Shown here in pieces: positions 9,226-17,512 of a DNA stretch of 64,000 nucleotides. A program made the position numbers and the translations under genes. Origin of the DNA: CAVQMB01 sp963713445 (lineage in GTDB: Bacteria; Pseudomonadota; Gammaproteobacteria; Competibacterales; Competibacteraceae); assembly GCA_963713445.1 (NCBI GenBank), contig CAVQMB010000023.1, positions 1-64,000 of the forward strand, given 5' to 3'. How positions within the stretch are numbered: position 1 is the first letter of the stretch; each line of letters opens with the position of its first letter. The notes under the pieces were generated by a model. That model saw only the letters and a program-made list of their open reading frames with translations. It had not been told where the DNA came from and did no database searches.

Positions 9226-9247
9226 CGTGACGTTCTATCTGTCTAGC

Positions 9248-9347
9248 GCATAACGGGGCGGGTGAGCGGCACGCTTTGCGTGTCCGACTCCACTCGCATT
9301 GATGGACCGCGCTTCGCCTCCTCTGCCGCTCACCCGCCCCGATGGGC
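9248..9347 (-). repeat. attC-like recombination site upstream of mrr
   Basis: On the minus strand GCCCATC begins a 100-base element whose arms GGGGCGGGTGAGCGGC and GCCGCTCACCCGCCCC are perfect complements, closing with the core GTTATGC. The spacing and layout match an integron attC, and it has the same length as the site after the HNH gene. A second hairpin (GATGGGCT ... AGCCCATC, 9341-9371) overlaps its outer edge. It marks the start of the mrr cassette. Confidence 0.6.
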
Positions 9348-9371
9348 TTGGCGCGAAGCGCCGAGCCCATC

Positions 9372-9639
9372 AAGTAATTATATAGTTTCCGCATATGCAT
9401 GATATTTCTTATCATAGCACCATCAAAACGTCAAGACATGCCTCGTGCCTCCTGCGGTCTCGTCAGCGAAAACGCAAGAAACTGAGCCTGAAGGCCGGAT
9501 ATTGAGCAATAGAATCAGTTGAAAACACATACAGTTAAGCGGACTGGTTGAATCAGCGCTGCCGTTACGGTATCGCTCGCGATCGCTATATATCATCCGA
9601 AATCGGAACATATATAGCGCAAGGACAACCGGCTCTGGC
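9372..9639. other. AT-rich stretch next to cassette array
   Basis: This stretch is clearly richer in A and T than the surroundings. No integron integrase gene, attI site or other coding frame with recognisable features was found. It may hold the promoter that reads into the mrr cassette. Confidence 0.4.
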
Positions 9640-9850
9640 TCCCACGCCATGACAGGCGCACCGTTATCTGCGGTGACGGCGCGGGCGGCGGCCACGAATG
9701 CCAGCGACCCGGTACATCGCCTGACCCTGGCCCTTGTGCAGATGGGTTATCGCGACAATCGCTACCTTATGGCGAGCGGCCAGTTGTGCCAGTGGGGTCA
9801 GCAACGCGCGAACGTCCGCGCCGCCCGCGACTGGCTGCGCTACGATATGC
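9640..9850 (-). pseudogene. RepA-like AAA ATPase fragment
   Basis: Two overlapping minus frames together read DVRALLTPLAQLAARHKVAI, AITHLHKGQGQAMYRV and then, after a frame change, GSLAFVAAARAVTADNG. This is the Walker-B/sensor region of RepA-type helicase-like ATPases (AAA_25), in which a THL-K motif is followed by GSLAFVAAARA. Both ends are missing and the frame shifts once inside. It is a scrap of a plasmid or phage replication gene. Confidence 0.5.
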
Positions 9851-10168
9851 TCGGCTCCGGCTACGCGGGCTCGAACGAAGGACAAGCAGTCCGGGTGGGA
9901 GCAGTTCAGCCAGGTACTGATCCGGTCAGGCGTGCTGGGGCCGGCGCAGCTGATGCTGGATGCGTGGCAGCAAGCCAATTGGGGCGGCAACTTCAGCTTC
10001 AGCCTGGCGGGTCCTGCGGCGAACACAATTATGATTTTCTGACCGCCGGCCGCCCGACCGTATTCGTCAACATCGGGCCGGAGCAGGCCCGGCTGGGCAA
10101 CCTTTCCCGCAGAGAGACCGACGAGCGCATCGCCCGCATGCTGGGGCCAGTCGACCGTCACAGCCAGG
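9851..10168. other. Degenerate mobile-element scraps
   Basis: A plus-strand frame ending at 10041 reads VLIRSGVLGPAQLMLDAWQQ, which recalls phage virion structural proteins, and another frame from about 10035 reads FLTAGRPTVFVNI, seen in some glycerophosphotransferases. Neither is long or intact enough to call a gene. The stretch is best seen as joined remnants. Confidence 0.3.
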
Positions 10169-10390
10169 TCAGCTCGTGAGCCGGCGCATCCGACGCCTGC
10201 GTGCAGCCGGTGGCACATTTGGCACCAGCAGTGCAGGCTTGCCCAGCTCGGCAAGTTCCATCAGCGTGGTATAGCCGGAACGGGTCACCACCAGCCGGGC
10301 CCGATTCATGGGTGTGTGGCAGCGCTCCGCCTTAGCGGTGCCGGTCAGCAAATGAAAGCCCATGCCGTTGCCTGCAATGGCATGGGCCAC
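10169..10390 (-). pseudogene. Glycosyltransferase C-terminal fragment (GT28-like)
   Basis: The frame contains ARLVVTRSGYTTLMELAELG followed by KPALLVP, the nucleotide-sugar binding signature of MurG-like and related glycosyltransferases, where the Gly-Tyr-Thr-Thr and Glu residues contact the sugar nucleotide. The usual following residues (PGQTEQE) are replaced by unrelated basic sequence, and the whole N-terminal domain is missing. It is a remnant downstream of sqr. Confidence 0.55.
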
Positions 10391-10413
10391 AGCCAGATCC
10401 CGGATCGGCGCGG

Positions 10414-11733
10414 CTACCCGTCGGTCACGTCCGCTGAGGCGGCCTTACCTGACGACGGGTCAGATTGCAGCCGTTCGATGCCGAGCGCCCTGAGCACGGT
10501 TTTCTCGTATAGTGGCTCAGTGTTGCCAGTCTTCATCTTGCGGATGAAATACTTCTCGAACGCCACCTTGGCCAGATGAACCCACTTGCCCTGCCGGGCC
10601 CAGGTCACGTTGCGCGGCGGCATCTGCGGCAGGGCCACGAACGCGATGCCCTGATCGCCCATATCAGCCAGGCAGATGGCGTTCCAGGTTGCCCTGGCCG
10701 TGGCCGGACGCCCGGCGATATCAGCCTTGATGTTCTCGACGATGGCGGTGATCATCGATTCGATCATGTAACCGGTCTTGGGCGCGCCGGTCGGAATCGG
10801 CGTCTGCTCCACCGGCGGGATCGCCACGCATACGCCGGCCGAGAAGATATTAGGGTAGCGGGGATTGCGCTGGTGCTCATCGATCAGAACGAAACCCCGC
10901 GGGTTGCACAGCCCGGGTACCCCCGCCACTGCGTCAACGCCTTTGAAAGCCGGCAACAGCATCGACAAGCCGAACGTCAGCTCATGCTCACGCAACGCCG
11001 CCCCGGTGCTGTCGTGCTCGGCCACCCGCATACTGCCGTCGCCAACGTCAAGCACCTTGGCGTTGGTGATCCACTTGATATGCCGGTCGCGGAATTCGGA
11101 CTCCATCAAGCCCTTGGAGTCACCGACCCCACCCAGTCCCATGTGCCCGACGTAGGGTTCACTGGTGACGAACGTGATCGGCACCTTGTGGCGCAACTTG
11201 CGCTGGCGTAGGTCGGCGTCGACGATCATCGCGAACTCGTATGCCGGCCCGAAGCAGCTGGCGCCCTGGACCGCACCGACCACGATCGGACCGGGCTTTT
11301 CCAGGAAGCGCTGGTAGGCGTTCCAGGCCGCCTCGGCATGCGGCGTCGTGCAGATCGACTGGGTGTGGCCGCCGTCCGGACCCAGGCCCGGCACCTCATC
11401 GAACGCCAGCTTGGGACCGGTGGTGATAACCAGATAGTCGTAGTTGACGGTCTCACCGTTGCCCAGTTGCAACCGCTGCGCCTCGGCGTCGATCGCGGTT
11501 ACAGGCGATGCCACGTAGCGGATACCCTTCTTTTCCACCTGGGGCGCCACCGGCACCAGAATCTGCTGCGGCGTACGCCAACCGACCGCTACCCAGGGAT
11601 TGGAAGGTGTGAACTGGAAATGATCGCTGGTACCGATCAGCGTGACCGCATGCTCTTTGCCGAGCTCCTTACGCAGACTGTAGGCTGCGGGCATGCCACC
11701 CAGACCGGCGCCTACGATAACGATATCTGCCAT
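10414..11733 (-). CDS. sqr: Sulfide:quinone oxidoreductase
   Basis: Peripheral membrane flavoprotein that oxidises sulfide to sulfur or polysulfide and reduces quinone. The start at MADIVIVGAGLGG follows GAGGAG and gives 439 aa. The FAD-binding GAGLGG is at residue 8. All three redox cysteines of the Acidithiobacillus enzyme have counterparts: QSICTTPHAEA, GASCFGPAYEF and NAICLADMGD. VEQTPIPTGAPKTGYMIESM and the amphipathic C-terminal VHLAKVAFEKYFIRKMK, which inserts into the membrane, are conserved. Divergent from a DUF2892 gene with overlapping putative promoters, so the two may be co-regulated by sulfide. Confidence 0.95.
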   Translation of the reverse strand: MADIVIVGAGLGGMPAAYSLRKELGKEHAVTLIGTSDHFQFTPSNPWVAVGWRTPQQILVPVAPQVEKKGIRYVASPVTAIDAEAQRLQLGNGETVNYDYLVITTGPKLAFDEVPGLGPDGGHTQSICTTPHAEAAWNAYQRFLEKPGPIVVGAVQGASCFGPAYEFAMIVDADLRQRKLRHKVPITFVTSEPYVGHMGLGGVGDSKGLMESEFRDRHIKWITNAKVLDVGDGSMRVAEHDSTGAALREHELTFGLSMLLPAFKGVDAVAGVPGLCNPRGFVLIDEHQRNPRYPNIFSAGVCVAIPPVEQTPIPTGAPKTGYMIESMITAIVENIKADIAGRPATARATWNAICLADMGDQGIAFVALPQMPPRNVTWARQGKWVHLAKVAFEKYFIRKMKTGNTEPLYEKTVLRALGIERLQSDPSSGKAASADVTDG

Positions 11734-11822
11734 GCGTGTTCTCCTCGCCGAATGTTTAGTCTTCCCTGTCCGGCCTCCGCACCAGGCCATTGGCGTTCAG
11801 GGCATCAGTCTGACGAAAGCGA

Positions 11823-11851
11823 TTGCTGACGCCATGGAACCATAGTATATT
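11823..11851 (+). promoter_or_regulatory. Putative promoter of DUF2892 gene
   Basis: TTGCTG and TATATT are separated by 17 bases, reading towards the DUF2892 gene. It overlaps the minus-strand promoter candidate for sqr, so one regulator could control both. Confidence 0.4.
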
Positions 11852-11871
11852 TCCATTATCTAATTTAGCAA
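11844..11871 (-). promoter_or_regulatory. Putative sqr promoter
   Basis: On the minus strand TTGCTA (11866-11871) and TATACT (11844-11849) are separated by 16 bases, in an AT-rich segment about 110 bases upstream of the sqr start. Confidence 0.45.
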
Positions 11872-11929
11872 TTACTTAATTTAAGCCGCACGCAGCCATA
11901 TTCCCGTGCCCTCTGAAGGAGTTCAAGCC

Positions 11930-12160
11930 ATGCAATCCGCCCTCAACGTTGACAAGATGGTGTTCCGCTTTGCCGGAGTGATGATACTGCTATCGCTGAT
12001 ACTGTCCCAGGTGCATAGCGTCTACTGGCTGTGGCTGACCGCATTCGTCGGTGCCAACATGCTGCAGGCCTCGTTCACCGGCTTCTGTCCGCTAGCCCGT
12101 ATCCTGGCCCGGCTGGGGGTCAATCCGGGTGCGGCTTTCGGTAGCTGCCGTACCCACTGA
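11930..12160 (+). CDS. DUF2892 (YgaP-like) membrane protein
   Basis: Small inner-membrane protein of 76 aa with two closely spaced hydrophobic helices (MVFRFAGVMILLSLILSQV and YWLWLTAFVGANMLQASF) joined by a tight turn, followed by the conserved TGFCPLARIL with its Cys. This is the layout of DUF2892, found alone or fused to rhodanese in YgaP and often encoded beside sulfur-oxidation genes. GAAGGAG before the ATG supports this start. It is divergent from sqr, which suggests a role in handling sulfane sulfur or sulfide at the membrane; that role is inference. Confidence 0.85.
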   Translation: MQSALNVDKMVFRFAGVMILLSLILSQVHSVYWLWLTAFVGANMLQASFTGFCPLARILARLGVNPGAAFGSCRTH

Positions 12161-12172
12161 CCCGCGGTATCC

Positions 12173-12198
12173 GGATGCTCCGGCCCACCGGAGCATCC
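12173..12198 (+). terminator. Hairpin after DUF2892 gene
   Basis: A perfect 11-bp stem (GGATGCTCCGG with CCGGAGCATCC) closes a 4-base loop 12 bases after the stop codon. No T run follows, so termination strength is unsure. Confidence 0.5.
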
Positions 12199-12492
12199 TC
12201 AGGCTACCACCGATCCTGGTCCAGACGAGGACCCGAAAACCCTGCTGGCCTTGCGTGCCGCCCCGGAAACCCTGGATCAACCCTGCCAGGGCCGGCGACG
12301 GGCGCCCCTCGCGACGATACGCCAGCATTGTCGTAATCTCCGCATAACCCCGCAGCAGCCCAGCGATCCGCGACAGGAACCTGTCCCGGTGGCGCTCGAC
12401 GGTACCCCACGGCATCCTGCCCAGTGATGCCATTAGACGCAATGTCATAGCGCCGCCATACTGGCTGTACTCCGGACCATCAGAGTAGCCCG
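12199..12492. other. Intergenic region before MFS gene
   Basis: A minus-strand frame covers this stretch but overlaps the DUF2892 gene and has no recognisable motif, so I do not call it. Nothing else is visible. Confidence 0.4.
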
Positions 12493-13677
12493 ATGCAAGA
12501 TCCGCCTTCCGCACTGCAGCTTGGTCTGGCCGGTGGTTGCGCCATTCTCGTCGGCATCGGCCTGGCCCGCTTCGCCTACACCCCGCTGATCCCGGCCCTG
12601 ATCCAGGCACACTGGTTCAGTCCCAGCAGTGCGGCCTACCTTGGGGCAGCCAATTTGCTCGGCTATTTGTTCGGCGCGGTCGCCGCACATCGCATTGCCC
12701 AACACTGGGGGCCACGGCGGGTATTGGGGTGGAGTCTGCTGCTTACGGTCATCAGTCTACTGGCCTGCGCCCGCCCCTGGGGGTTTGCCTGGTACGCCTT
12801 CTGGCGCGGCCTGGCGGGCATTACCGGTGCCCTGCTGATGGTGCTGGCGCCCCCCGCGGCGCTATCACGGGTACCAGCCCGCGACCGGCCACGCAGCGCT
12901 GCCGTGATCTTCACCGGGGTCGGCCTGGGGATTATTCTGGCGGGTACGCTAGTGCCGTGGCTGGCGGCGCTGAGCCTGACCCTGACCTGGCTGGCACTGG
13001 GCCTGCTCGCAGGTGTGTTGGCGCTGGTCAGCTGGCCGGTGTGGCGGGCACTGCCGGATCAGGCTGCGGGGCACAGCGCGAGCAGTGCGGCACCGATTCC
13101 CGCGCTGGCGTTCGGGCTGGTACTCACTGCCTACGCGCTCGACGCGGTAGGCTTCGTACCGCATACCCTGTTCTGGGTCGACTATATTGCCCGTGAGCTC
13201 GGCCGCGGCCTGCGCAGCGGCGGTCATTTCTGGATGCTGTTCGGGGTCGGCGCGGTCACCGGCCCAATGGTGGCCGGCATACTGGCGGGGCGCGTCGGCT
13301 TCCACCGCGGGCTGACACTGGAACTGACGCTAAAAGCCGCCGGGGTCGCGTTGCCGCTGCTATCGAGCTCAACGCCGGTACTGGCGGTGTCGTCATTACT
13401 GGTCGGGATGCTGGTGCCGGGCGTTGTCACCATGGCATCCGGCAGAGTGGCCGAACTGGTGCCGTTGGCCCGCCAGCAACAGGCGTGGGGCTGGATGACC
13501 ACGGCGTTCGCCATGGCCCAGGCGGCGGCCGGCTACAGCATGTCCTGGGCCTACGACCAGATCGGCAGTTACCGACCGCTGTTCGCGGTAGCAGCGGTAG
13601 CCCTGGCGGCCGCAGTAGCCTGCGCCGTATTGGGCCGCCGGCACGCCCCGACGACACTCAGGCCACTGCGCAACTGA
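12493..13677 (+). CDS. MFS transporter, YbfB/YjiJ family
   Basis: Twelve-helix major facilitator permease of 394 aa. The first helix carries GIGLARFAYTPLIPAL, the hallmark of the YbfB/YjiJ group, and helix 2 is followed by AHRIAQHWGPRRVLGW, corresponding to motif A. The C-terminal half repeats the six-helix layout (GAVTGPMVAGILAGRVGFHR). The substrate is unknown for this group; some members are near sulfur or organic-acid genes. It is convergent with the cytochrome c genes, from which it is separated by a strong hairpin. Confidence 0.85.
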   Translation: MQDPPSALQLGLAGGCAILVGIGLARFAYTPLIPALIQAHWFSPSSAAYLGAANLLGYLFGAVAAHRIAQHWGPRRVLGWSLLLTVISLLACARPWGFAWYAFWRGLAGITGALLMVLAPPAALSRVPARDRPRSAAVIFTGVGLGIILAGTLVPWLAALSLTLTWLALGLLAGVLALVSWPVWRALPDQAAGHSASSAAPIPALAFGLVLTAYALDAVGFVPHTLFWVDYIARELGRGLRSGGHFWMLFGVGAVTGPMVAGILAGRVGFHRGLTLELTLKAAGVALPLLSSSTPVLAVSSLLVGMLVPGVVTMASGRVAELVPLARQQQAWGWMTTAFAMAQAAAGYSMSWAYDQIGSYRPLFAVAAVALAAAVACAVLGRRHAPTTLRPLRN

Positions 13678-13729
13678 AGCGGAACTACCCCGCCTCCAGC
13701 ACCGTCCGGAACCGCTGACCGCGCAAAGC

Positions 13730-13766
13730 CGGGCGCACCGCAGCCAGACCGGCTGCGGTGCGCCCG
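13730..13766. terminator. Bidirectional terminator hairpin
   Basis: A perfect 16-bp inverted repeat (CGGGCGCACCGCAGCC with GGCTGCGGTGCGCCCG) closes a 5-base loop between two convergent genes, ending ten bases before the cytochrome c stop codon. It is placed to stop transcription from both sides, though it lacks clear T tracts. Confidence 0.65.
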
Positions 13767-13775
13767 ATCGAGCGG

Positions 13776-15068
13776 CTACTGGTCGCTATCGCTGCCGCGA
13801 TAACGACCCACCTCGGAGGGCGACACGGCATTGCCGTTATTGCCCCAACTGCCGCGCAGGAAGGTCACCACCGCAGCGATCTGCTTGTCACTCAGCCGGT
13901 CGGCAAACGGCGGCATCGAATACGGCCGCGGATTGGCCGCCGTCGGCGTTTCGAAGCCGCCCTGCGCCACCATGCGCACCGGATTGGCCGGCACTGGCGT
14001 GGTCACAGCCGCGTTGCCCGCCAGCGGTGGATAGACGCCGCCGCGACCCTGGCCGTCATCGCCGTGACACTGGGCGCAATTGTTGGCGTACAACGTGCTG
14101 CCCTGCTTGAACAGGGCTTCCTGCTCCTCCTCCGTCATGCCGCTGCTCTCCTGCTCCTGGCCCGAACGCTGCGGCAGCGTCTTCAGATACACCGCCATCG
14201 CTTTAAGGTCGCTGTCACGCAAATACTGCAGGCTGTTGAACACCACTTCCGCCATCGGTCCAAAGGTCGCCCCATGAGCCGATTTGCCAGTCTTCAGCAG
14301 ATCCACGATCTCGCCTACCGACCAGCTACCCAGCCCGGTTTCCTGGGCCGAGGTCAGATCAGGCGCATACCAGCCCTGCCCCGGGATCATCTCCCCGGAG
14401 AACCGCCGGCCTCGCTCAGTGGCACCCAACATGTTGTGGCTGCTATGACAGGCCGAGCAGTGGCCCAGACCTTCGACCAGGTAGGCACCGCGATTCCATT
14501 GCTTGGACCTGCTGGGATCCGGCTGGTAGGTGCCAACATCGAAAAACAGCGACCGCCAACCGATCAGCAGGGTACGGTGGTTGAACGGGAACCGCATCTT
14601 GTTGGGCGGACGCTTGTTGACGACCGGTTTGAGGCTGCGCAGGTAGGCATACATCGCGTTGACATCAGCCCGCGTCACCTTGGTGTAACTCGGGTACGGA
14701 AACACCGGGTACAGGAATGAACCGTCATGGCCCTTGCCTTCATGGAGCGCCCGGTAGAAGTCGTCCGCACTCCAGCGACCGATGCCGGTCTTGTTGTCCG
14801 GGGTGATGTTGGGCGAATAAATGGTGCCGAACGGGGTGGGAATGGGACGGCCGCCGGCAAACGGCTGGCCACCGCGCCTGGTGTGACAGGCCACGCAGTC
14901 GCCGGCGTGGATCAGATACTTGCCGTGGGCGATCTGCTGGGCATCCGGCGCAGTCTGTGCTGCCAGCGCCGGAACCGCTACCGCACCGGCGGCGACACCC
15001 AGGACCACCGCAAACGGCACCAGCCGCTGGAGTACCCGCCGCGCCAAAGTGGTCGGTGAAATAGTCAT
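13776..15068 (-). CDS. Triheme cytochrome c (AdhB-like)
   Basis: Periplasmic electron carrier with three c-type haem sites: CVACH, CSACH and CAQCH, each followed by a suitable axial Met region. A signal peptide ends at VPALA-AQ. The 430-aa length and three-domain layout match the cytochrome c subunit of membrane alcohol/gluconate dehydrogenases, but no dehydrogenase gene lies nearby, so the electron donor is unknown. The ATG has GGAGG 13 bases upstream that overlaps the end of the preceding cytochrome gene; the stop and start are one base apart, so the pair is translationally coupled. Confidence 0.88.
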   Translation of the reverse strand: MTISPTTLARRVLQRLVPFAVVLGVAAGAVAVPALAAQTAPDAQQIAHGKYLIHAGDCVACHTRRGGQPFAGGRPIPTPFGTIYSPNITPDNKTGIGRWSADDFYRALHEGKGHDGSFLYPVFPYPSYTKVTRADVNAMYAYLRSLKPVVNKRPPNKMRFPFNHRTLLIGWRSLFFDVGTYQPDPSRSKQWNRGAYLVEGLGHCSACHSSHNMLGATERGRRFSGEMIPGQGWYAPDLTSAQETGLGSWSVGEIVDLLKTGKSAHGATFGPMAEVVFNSLQYLRDSDLKAMAVYLKTLPQRSGQEQESSGMTEEEQEALFKQGSTLYANNCAQCHGDDGQGRGGVYPPLAGNAAVTTPVPANPVRMVAQGGFETPTAANPRPYSMPPFADRLSDKQIAAVVTFLRGSWGNNGNAVSPSEVGRYRGSDSDQ

Positions 15069-15069
15069 C

Positions 15070-15759
15070 TCACTGCCCTCCACTGCAGTCGGTGCGCGGA
15101 TTCGGTTCCCGGATGTCGGCCGGCAGCGCGTACGGCTTGTCGCTCAGGAATGCCGCCACCGCAGCGACTTCCTGGGCTGTGAGACGGTGCGACCATTCCC
15201 GCATGCACTTATCGCCGACCCCGCGGCGGGTACCGTTGCGCCAGGCCCCGAGCTGGGCCTTGAGGTAGGCGTCGGGCTGCCCGGCGATGCCCGGCACATC
15301 GGGCAACGCGCCACCAAACGCATCGCCATGGCAATCCGCGCAGGCTCTGACGTGGCGCTTGGCGTCACCGTGTTCAACCAGCTGCCGGCCCTGCTCGATC
15401 AGCTCGCGATCGGCGCCCGAGGTCGCTGGCATGGTCGGGCGCGGCCGTTGTGCCGAGAAGTAGTGGGCGATTTCGTGGAGGTAATCGTCAGACAGGAAAC
15501 GCACCATGTACTCCATCGCCGGGTTGGCCCGCCGTCCCTCCTGAAACGCTTTTAGCTGGCGGAACAGGTAGCCGGCCGGCTGCCCGCCGATGCGGGGAAT
15601 GTAATCGTTACGAAAACCCTGGCCGTGCAGCCCATGACAGCTGGTACAGGCGGCGATCCGCTGGTGTAGGCTATGCAGCTCGGCGGGTGTCGAACTGGCG
15701 GCGAAAGCAGCTGGAGCGAGCACCAGTGCCGCCAGAGCGAAGAATAATGATATGAACAT
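15070..15759 (-). CDS. Diheme cytochrome c (c4-like)
   Basis: Periplasmic cytochrome of 229 aa with two haem-binding motifs, CTSCH near residue 38 and CADCH near residue 141, each in a class I cytochrome domain (IPRIGGQPAGYLFRQL and VPGIAGQPDAYLKAQL precede the conserved helices). A signal peptide ends near AAFA-AS. This two-domain repeat is typical of cytochrome c4, which passes electrons to terminal oxidases. It is the first gene of a two-gene unit with the triheme cytochrome and could accept electrons from sulfur oxidation; that link is inference from position. Confidence 0.88.
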   Translation of the reverse strand: MFISLFFALAALVLAPAAFAASSTPAELHSLHQRIAACTSCHGLHGQGFRNDYIPRIGGQPAGYLFRQLKAFQEGRRANPAMEYMVRFLSDDYLHEIAHYFSAQRPRPTMPATSGADRELIEQGRQLVEHGDAKRHVRACADCHGDAFGGALPDVPGIAGQPDAYLKAQLGAWRNGTRRGVGDKCMREWSHRLTAQEVAAVAAFLSDKPYALPADIREPNPRTDCSGGQ

Positions 15760-16005
15760 AGTTTATGTTGGACCTTATCCCAGAGAAGACTTCAGTCACA
15801 GACAAGGTCTTGCCGACCTTGCCGGACAGCGCGCTAACGACAGTCTCCAAACTCCGAAGATAGTCCACGCCGCCAATGACATCTTGGTAGGCGGCTGGCT
15901 TGTAGGCAGTTTCTGCTCGCGTCTTGCGACTATATAAGGCGCCGGTCTCTGGCTTTATAAAACGATACCGGGTTGATTGCAGCGGCCATTGTCAGGCCAA
16001 CGTAG
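15760..16005. other. Intergenic region, no gene seen
   Basis: Lower-GC sequence upstream of the diheme cytochrome, likely containing its promoter. The reading frames here lack coding character. Confidence 0.4.
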
Positions 16006-16039
16006 CATCAGCCGACCGGCCACAGATGGTCGGCTGATG
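16006..16039 (-). terminator. Hairpin after trans-sulfuration gene
   Basis: A perfect 12-bp stem (CATCAGCCGACC with GGTCGGCTGATG) and a 10-base loop lie just beyond the stop codon of the PLP-enzyme gene. On the minus strand no T run follows; on the plus strand it is followed by GCATTTT. Confidence 0.55.
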
Positions 16040-16044
16040 GCATT

Positions 16045-17235
16045 TTACACCATCCGGGACGCTGCGATCGCCTGCTGGAACTCCTGTTGCAGGATTCCGC
16101 CATCCTCGATTCCCACCGAAACCCGGATAAAACCCTCGCTGATGCCCAGCGCCGCGCGCTCCTGCGGCGTCAGACCACGATGTGATGAACTGGCCGGATG
16201 ACTGACTGTAGTGGCCACGTCCCCCAGCGTCGGGGCGAACGGAATGTCCGCCAGCGCCCGCAACATGGCATTGGCCGCCGGCCGACCGCCATCCAGCTCG
16301 AAGCTGACCATATTACCGTAGTGACCGCCCAGCAGTCGCTCCGCCCGGGCCCGGTCGGGATGATCGTCGAGTCCCGGATACAACACCCGCCGCACCCCCG
16401 GCTGCTGCTGCAGAAAGCTCGCCAGCGCGGCGGCGTTGGCCTGAGCCCTCAGGAACCGCAGTTCGAGGGTATTGAGACCGCGTTCGGCCAGCCAGCAGTC
16501 GAACGGACTCGCGGTAAACCCCCAACTCGCCGCATTGTCCCTGATCGGCTCCATCAACCCGGACCCCTGCGCGGTGACAAAGCCCAGGGTGACATCACTG
16601 TGTCCGGCCAGCAGCTTGGTGACACTGTGCAGCACCACGTGGGCACCCCATTCCAGCGGCCGCAGGGCCAATGGTGTGGTGAATGTATTGTCCACCGCCA
16701 GGATCAGGCCATGCTGTTCGGCCAGCGCGCCGATCGCCTCGAGGTCGGCGATCCGCAGGGTCGGGTTCGACACCACTTCAAGCAGGATCATACGCGTGTT
16801 GGGCCGAATAACCTGGGCCACGGCAGACGCATCGCATACATCGACCAAGTCCGTGGCGTAGCCCAGGCGCGGCAGTTCCCGGCTAATCAGCCGCAAACTG
16901 CGCCCATACAGCTGACTGCCGGCTATCACATGATCCCCGGCAGCGAGCAGACTGAGCAGCACCGCTGATACGGCGGCCATTCCGGAACCGGTCACCAGCC
17001 CGCTTTCCGCACCCTCCAGCCAGGCCAGCTTGTCGGCCAGAATCTCCGCGTTGGGATGGCTTTCCCGGGCATAGGCAAAGCCGGTCGCGCGGCCCTCGTA
17101 CATGTCGTCCAGCTGGTCGGCATCGGCAGCCCGGTACGCTACCGAAGGATACAGCGGCGTCACCATCGGCGTCGACACCGACGCCGGAACCCTGCGAACG
17201 CCGAACCACCGAACGGTTTCGCTGTGCCATTTCAA
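16045..17235 (-). CDS. Cys/Met metabolism PLP-dependent trans-sulfuration enzyme
   Basis: PLP enzyme of the cystathionine gamma-synthase/lyase family. It has the early VSTPMVTPLYPSVAYR, the tyrosine/arginine pair FAYARESHPN that binds the phosphate of the neighbouring subunit, GSGMAAVSAVL, DNTFTTPLALRPLEWGA and the Schiff-base lysine in LHSVTKLLAGHSDVTLG, and ends SEGFIRVSVGIEDGG. At 396 aa it is full length. Which reaction (synthase, lyase or sulfhydrylase) cannot be told from these motifs. The only in-frame start covering the conserved N-terminus is TTG at 17235. It lies beside sulfur-oxidation genes. Confidence 0.88.
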   Translation of the reverse strand: MKWHSETVRWFGVRRVPASVSTPMVTPLYPSVAYRAADADQLDDMYEGRATGFAYARESHPNAEILADKLAWLEGAESGLVTGSGMAAVSAVLLSLLAAGDHVIAGSQLYGRSLRLISRELPRLGYATDLVDVCDASAVAQVIRPNTRMILLEVVSNPTLRIADLEAIGALAEQHGLILAVDNTFTTPLALRPLEWGAHVVLHSVTKLLAGHSDVTLGFVTAQGSGLMEPIRDNAASWGFTASPFDCWLAERGLNTLELRFLRAQANAAALASFLQQQPGVRRVLYPGLDDHPDRARAERLLGGHYGNMVSFELDGGRPAANAMLRALADIPFAPTLGDVATTVSHPASSSHRGLTPQERAALGISEGFIRVSVGIEDGGILQQEFQQAIAASRMV

Positions 17236-17512
17236 ACCTCTTCGACAACGCTAAATCTGTGGTATGCGACTCGTCGTCGCGGTTGACACCATGCCATCGG
17301 CGGTTCCGCACACCGCCCGCATGCCGCAAGCGCTATACTCTGCGGCCCCAGCACCCGGCATTAGGAACACACCTGTCGCGCAGAGCATGGCAGGTCGTAG
17401 CTACGCATATGCACGACGGCGCGGGACGCAAGAGTAAGCCGGCAGCGCTGCTGGCGCAAACTATGACGCTCGGACAACGCAACATGACGACAACCACGGA
17501 ACCTTCACCGGT

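Noticed and set aside
7834..9347. CRISPR array near the nuclease genes
   Set aside because: The repeats are only two or three, with long unequal spacing and internal dyads; they fit attC sites, not CRISPR.
9122..9415. 97-codon minus-strand frame running through the attC-like site into mrr
   Set aside because: Passes through the structured repeat and overlaps the mrr start in another frame; likely chance opening.
12092..12610. 172-codon minus-strand frame between DUF2892 and MFS genes
   Set aside because: Overlaps both genes, has no recognised motif and starts in a poor context.
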